DNA from: an uncultured Ilumatobacter sp.
Lineage (GTDB): Bacteria > Actinomycetota > Acidimicrobiia > Acidimicrobiales > Ilumatobacteraceae
Direction: 5' to 3'
DNA length: 64,000 nucleotides
Assembly (NCBI GenBank): GCA_937905835.1
Contig: CALCXK010000102.1
Span: forward strand, 34,597-98,596
In this document: one piece after another, positions 63,101-64,000 of the stretch
Layout: every line of letters begins with the position of its first letter
Numbering within the stretch: position 1 is the first letter of the stretch
The notes under the pieces: generated by a model
Seen by the model: only the letters and a program-made list of their open reading frames with translations
The model's database searches: none
What the model was told of the DNA's origin: nothing
Made by a program: the position numbers and the translations under genes

Positions 63101-63840
63101 TCGCTTGGTGACTCCCCCTTACGGGCGTTCCGATCGACGACACACCAGGTGGTTCGATCGATAATCGACTGGCTGCACATCAACATGTCAATGCGCATCC
63201 CACGCCCCTGGTGAAAATCACCGCCGCGGTAGTCCCACCATGAGTACATGCGGTCGTCGTCGTGTAGGTGGCGGAATGCATCGGTCAGGCCCCACTGCTC
63301 GAGCTCGCTGAGGCGATCGCGTTCTGCTTGGCTGACATGCGTCATGCCGACAGTCTTCGCAGGATCGTGCACGTCACGGTCGTCCGGGGCGATGTTGTAA
63401 TCGCCGCCCACGATGACATCCTGGTCAGCCGTCGTGTCGACCTCGAGATGCTGCACCAACCGGGCAAGCCAGTCGAGCTTGTAGCTGTAGTGATCGTCAT
63501 CGAGCGACCTCCCATTCGGGACGTACACGCTGCTCACGCGGACCCCGCCGCACGTGGCGCTGATGATCCGAGCATCCGGGTCGGGCTCGATGCCCTCGGC
63601 GAAGTTCGACACAACGTCCGTCAGGCCAACCTTGGAGAGGATGGCGACACCGTTCCACTGGCCTTGGCCGTAGTGGGCGCACGTGTAGCCCATTGCTTCA
63701 AACGCCAGCATCGGGAAGGCGTCGTCGGCAAGTTTGGTCTCCTGGATCAGGAGCACATCGGGTTGCACTTCTTCGAGCCACGTTTCGACTCGCTCTTGAC
63801 GAGCACGCAGCGAATTGACGTTCCAGGTCACGACACGCAC
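63070..63840 (-). CDS. xthA: Exodeoxyribonuclease III
   Basis: A 256-residue AP endonuclease of the Exo III/APE family. It has VVTWNVNSLRARQERV at the start, LLIQETKLADDAFP (metal-binding Glu), VYVPNGRSLDDD, GGDYNIAPDDRDVHD (catalytic Asp and Asn), and SDHAPVIVDFD at the end. The start is GTG at 63840, one base after the stop of the lysine-rich gene upstream. The last 31 bases overlap uvrD2. Confidence 0.94.
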   Translation of the reverse strand: MRVVTWNVNSLRARQERVETWLEEVQPDVLLIQETKLADDAFPMLAFEAMGYTCAHYGQGQWNGVAILSKVGLTDVVSNFAEGIEPDPDARIISATCGGVRVSSVYVPNGRSLDDDHYSYKLDWLARLVQHLEVDTTADQDVIVGGDYNIAPDDRDVHDPAKTVGMTHVSQAERDRLSELEQWGLTDAFRHLHDDDRMYSWWDYRGGDFHQGRGMRIDMLMCSQSIIDRTTWCVVDRNARKGESPSDHAPVIVDFD

Positions 63841-63841
63841 A

Positions 63842-64000
63842 TCAGGCCCCCTTCGGTCCGGCGGATTTCTTCACGGCGGATTTCTTCACGGCGGATTTCT
63901 TCACGGCGGATTTCTTCACGGCAGATTTCTTCACGGCAGGCTTCTTCGTCGCGGGCTGCTTCACTGGCGTCTTCTTGATGGGCGCCTTCTTGGCAGCAAT
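63842..64000 (-). CDS. Lysine/alanine-rich C-terminal tail of a gene cut by the window end
   Basis: Only the last 52 codons are visible. The tail is repeated AVKKS units with TPVKQPATKKPAVKK before them, ending SAGPKGA and a TGA. Such histone-H1-like tails occur on actinobacterial DNA-binding proteins, topoisomerase I and some others, so the identity cannot be told. It is directly followed by xthA (one base apart). It contains the 15-bp tandem repeats described separately. Confidence 0.6.
   Translation of the reverse strand: MAAKKAPIKKTPVKQPATKKPAVKKSAVKKSAVKKSAVKKSAVKKSAGPKGA
63861..63950. repeat. 15-bp tandem repeat (GCGGATTTCTTCACG, six units)
   Basis: Six consecutive 15-bp units: four identical, one with a single change, one degenerate. 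They encode VKKSA on the minus strand. The number of units could vary between strains by slippage, changing the tail length in frame. Confidence 0.9.

Noticed and set aside
63861..63950. Possible CRISPR-like repeats
   Set aside because: The units are 15 bp with no spacers, and they encode a lysine-rich protein tail.

Overview
The window looks like a chromosomal segment from a high-GC, Gram-positive-type actinobacterium. It has menaquinone rather than ubiquinone genes, an F420-type luciferase-like oxidoreductase, a UvrD2-type helicase with a C-terminal HRDC-like tail, FrnE-like and LmbE-like proteins, and an OleBC fusion. An Acidimicrobiia member such as an Ilumatobacter relative would fit, but that is inference from gene content and cannot be proven here. 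Genes are densely packed, and many pairs overlap by ATGA or TGATG. There are no phage, IS or CRISPR elements.

Layout. 1-1.4 kb: a zinc-ribbon membrane protein (5' end outside the window) and a membrane-anchored unknown. 1.4-10 kb: a menaquinone block (menG, menF, menD, menH, menA, menE) interleaved with a DsbA/FrnE-like protein and an amidase; menB and menC are not present. 10-12.4 kb: phoH-ybeY-SDR, preceded by a 38-codon ORF with a strong ribosome-binding site that overlaps phoH. 12.7-14.8 kb: molybdate importer modABC. 15-17.4 kb: a lipoprotein with two LytR_C-like repeats, a frameshifted small gene, an F420-type oxidoreductase and tRNA-Cys. 17.4-22 kb: an oleA-oleBC-oleD operon for long-chain olefins through a beta-lactone. 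22.2-29 kb: tRNA-Gly, a Nei/Fpg-like glycosylase, DUF4262, a phosphotransferase, SURF1, a GMC oxidoreductase and a histidine phosphatase, together with decayed remnants of metX and of an MBL-fold hydrolase. 29.1-39.5 kb: a tightly overlapping purine operon, purSL-purQ-purC-purF-purDM-purN-guaB, containing a purD-purM fusion. 39.6-47.4 kb: yaaA, a broken P-loop kinase, a MoxR/VWA pair, a PEP-utilizer-domain protein, murJ and pspA. 47.5-56.8 kb: proB-obgE, dgt, a small membrane protein, a LmbE-type deacetylase, an AMACR-type CoA enzyme, an alpha/beta hydrolase, galK, a BtuF-like receptor and a PH-domain membrane protein. 56.8-64 kb: two tandem acyltransferase-3/SGNH genes, uvrD2, xthA and the lysine-rich tail of a gene running off the end.

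The most unusual structure is the tandem acyltransferase pair. A segment of 1143 bp (56770-57912 and 58965-60107) appears identical by eye. It covers the promoter, the start of the divergent PH-domain gene and the whole membrane acyltransferase domain. The SGNH halves that follow are only roughly half identical, and both genes then share an identical 44-bp stretch near their 3' ends. This suggests modular exchange or gene conversion between paralogs. Second-rank points are the purD-purM fusion beside purN, the OleBC fusion operon, the phoH upstream small ORF, and a series of decaying genes (metX, MBL hydrolase, P-loop kinase, frameshifted small gene).
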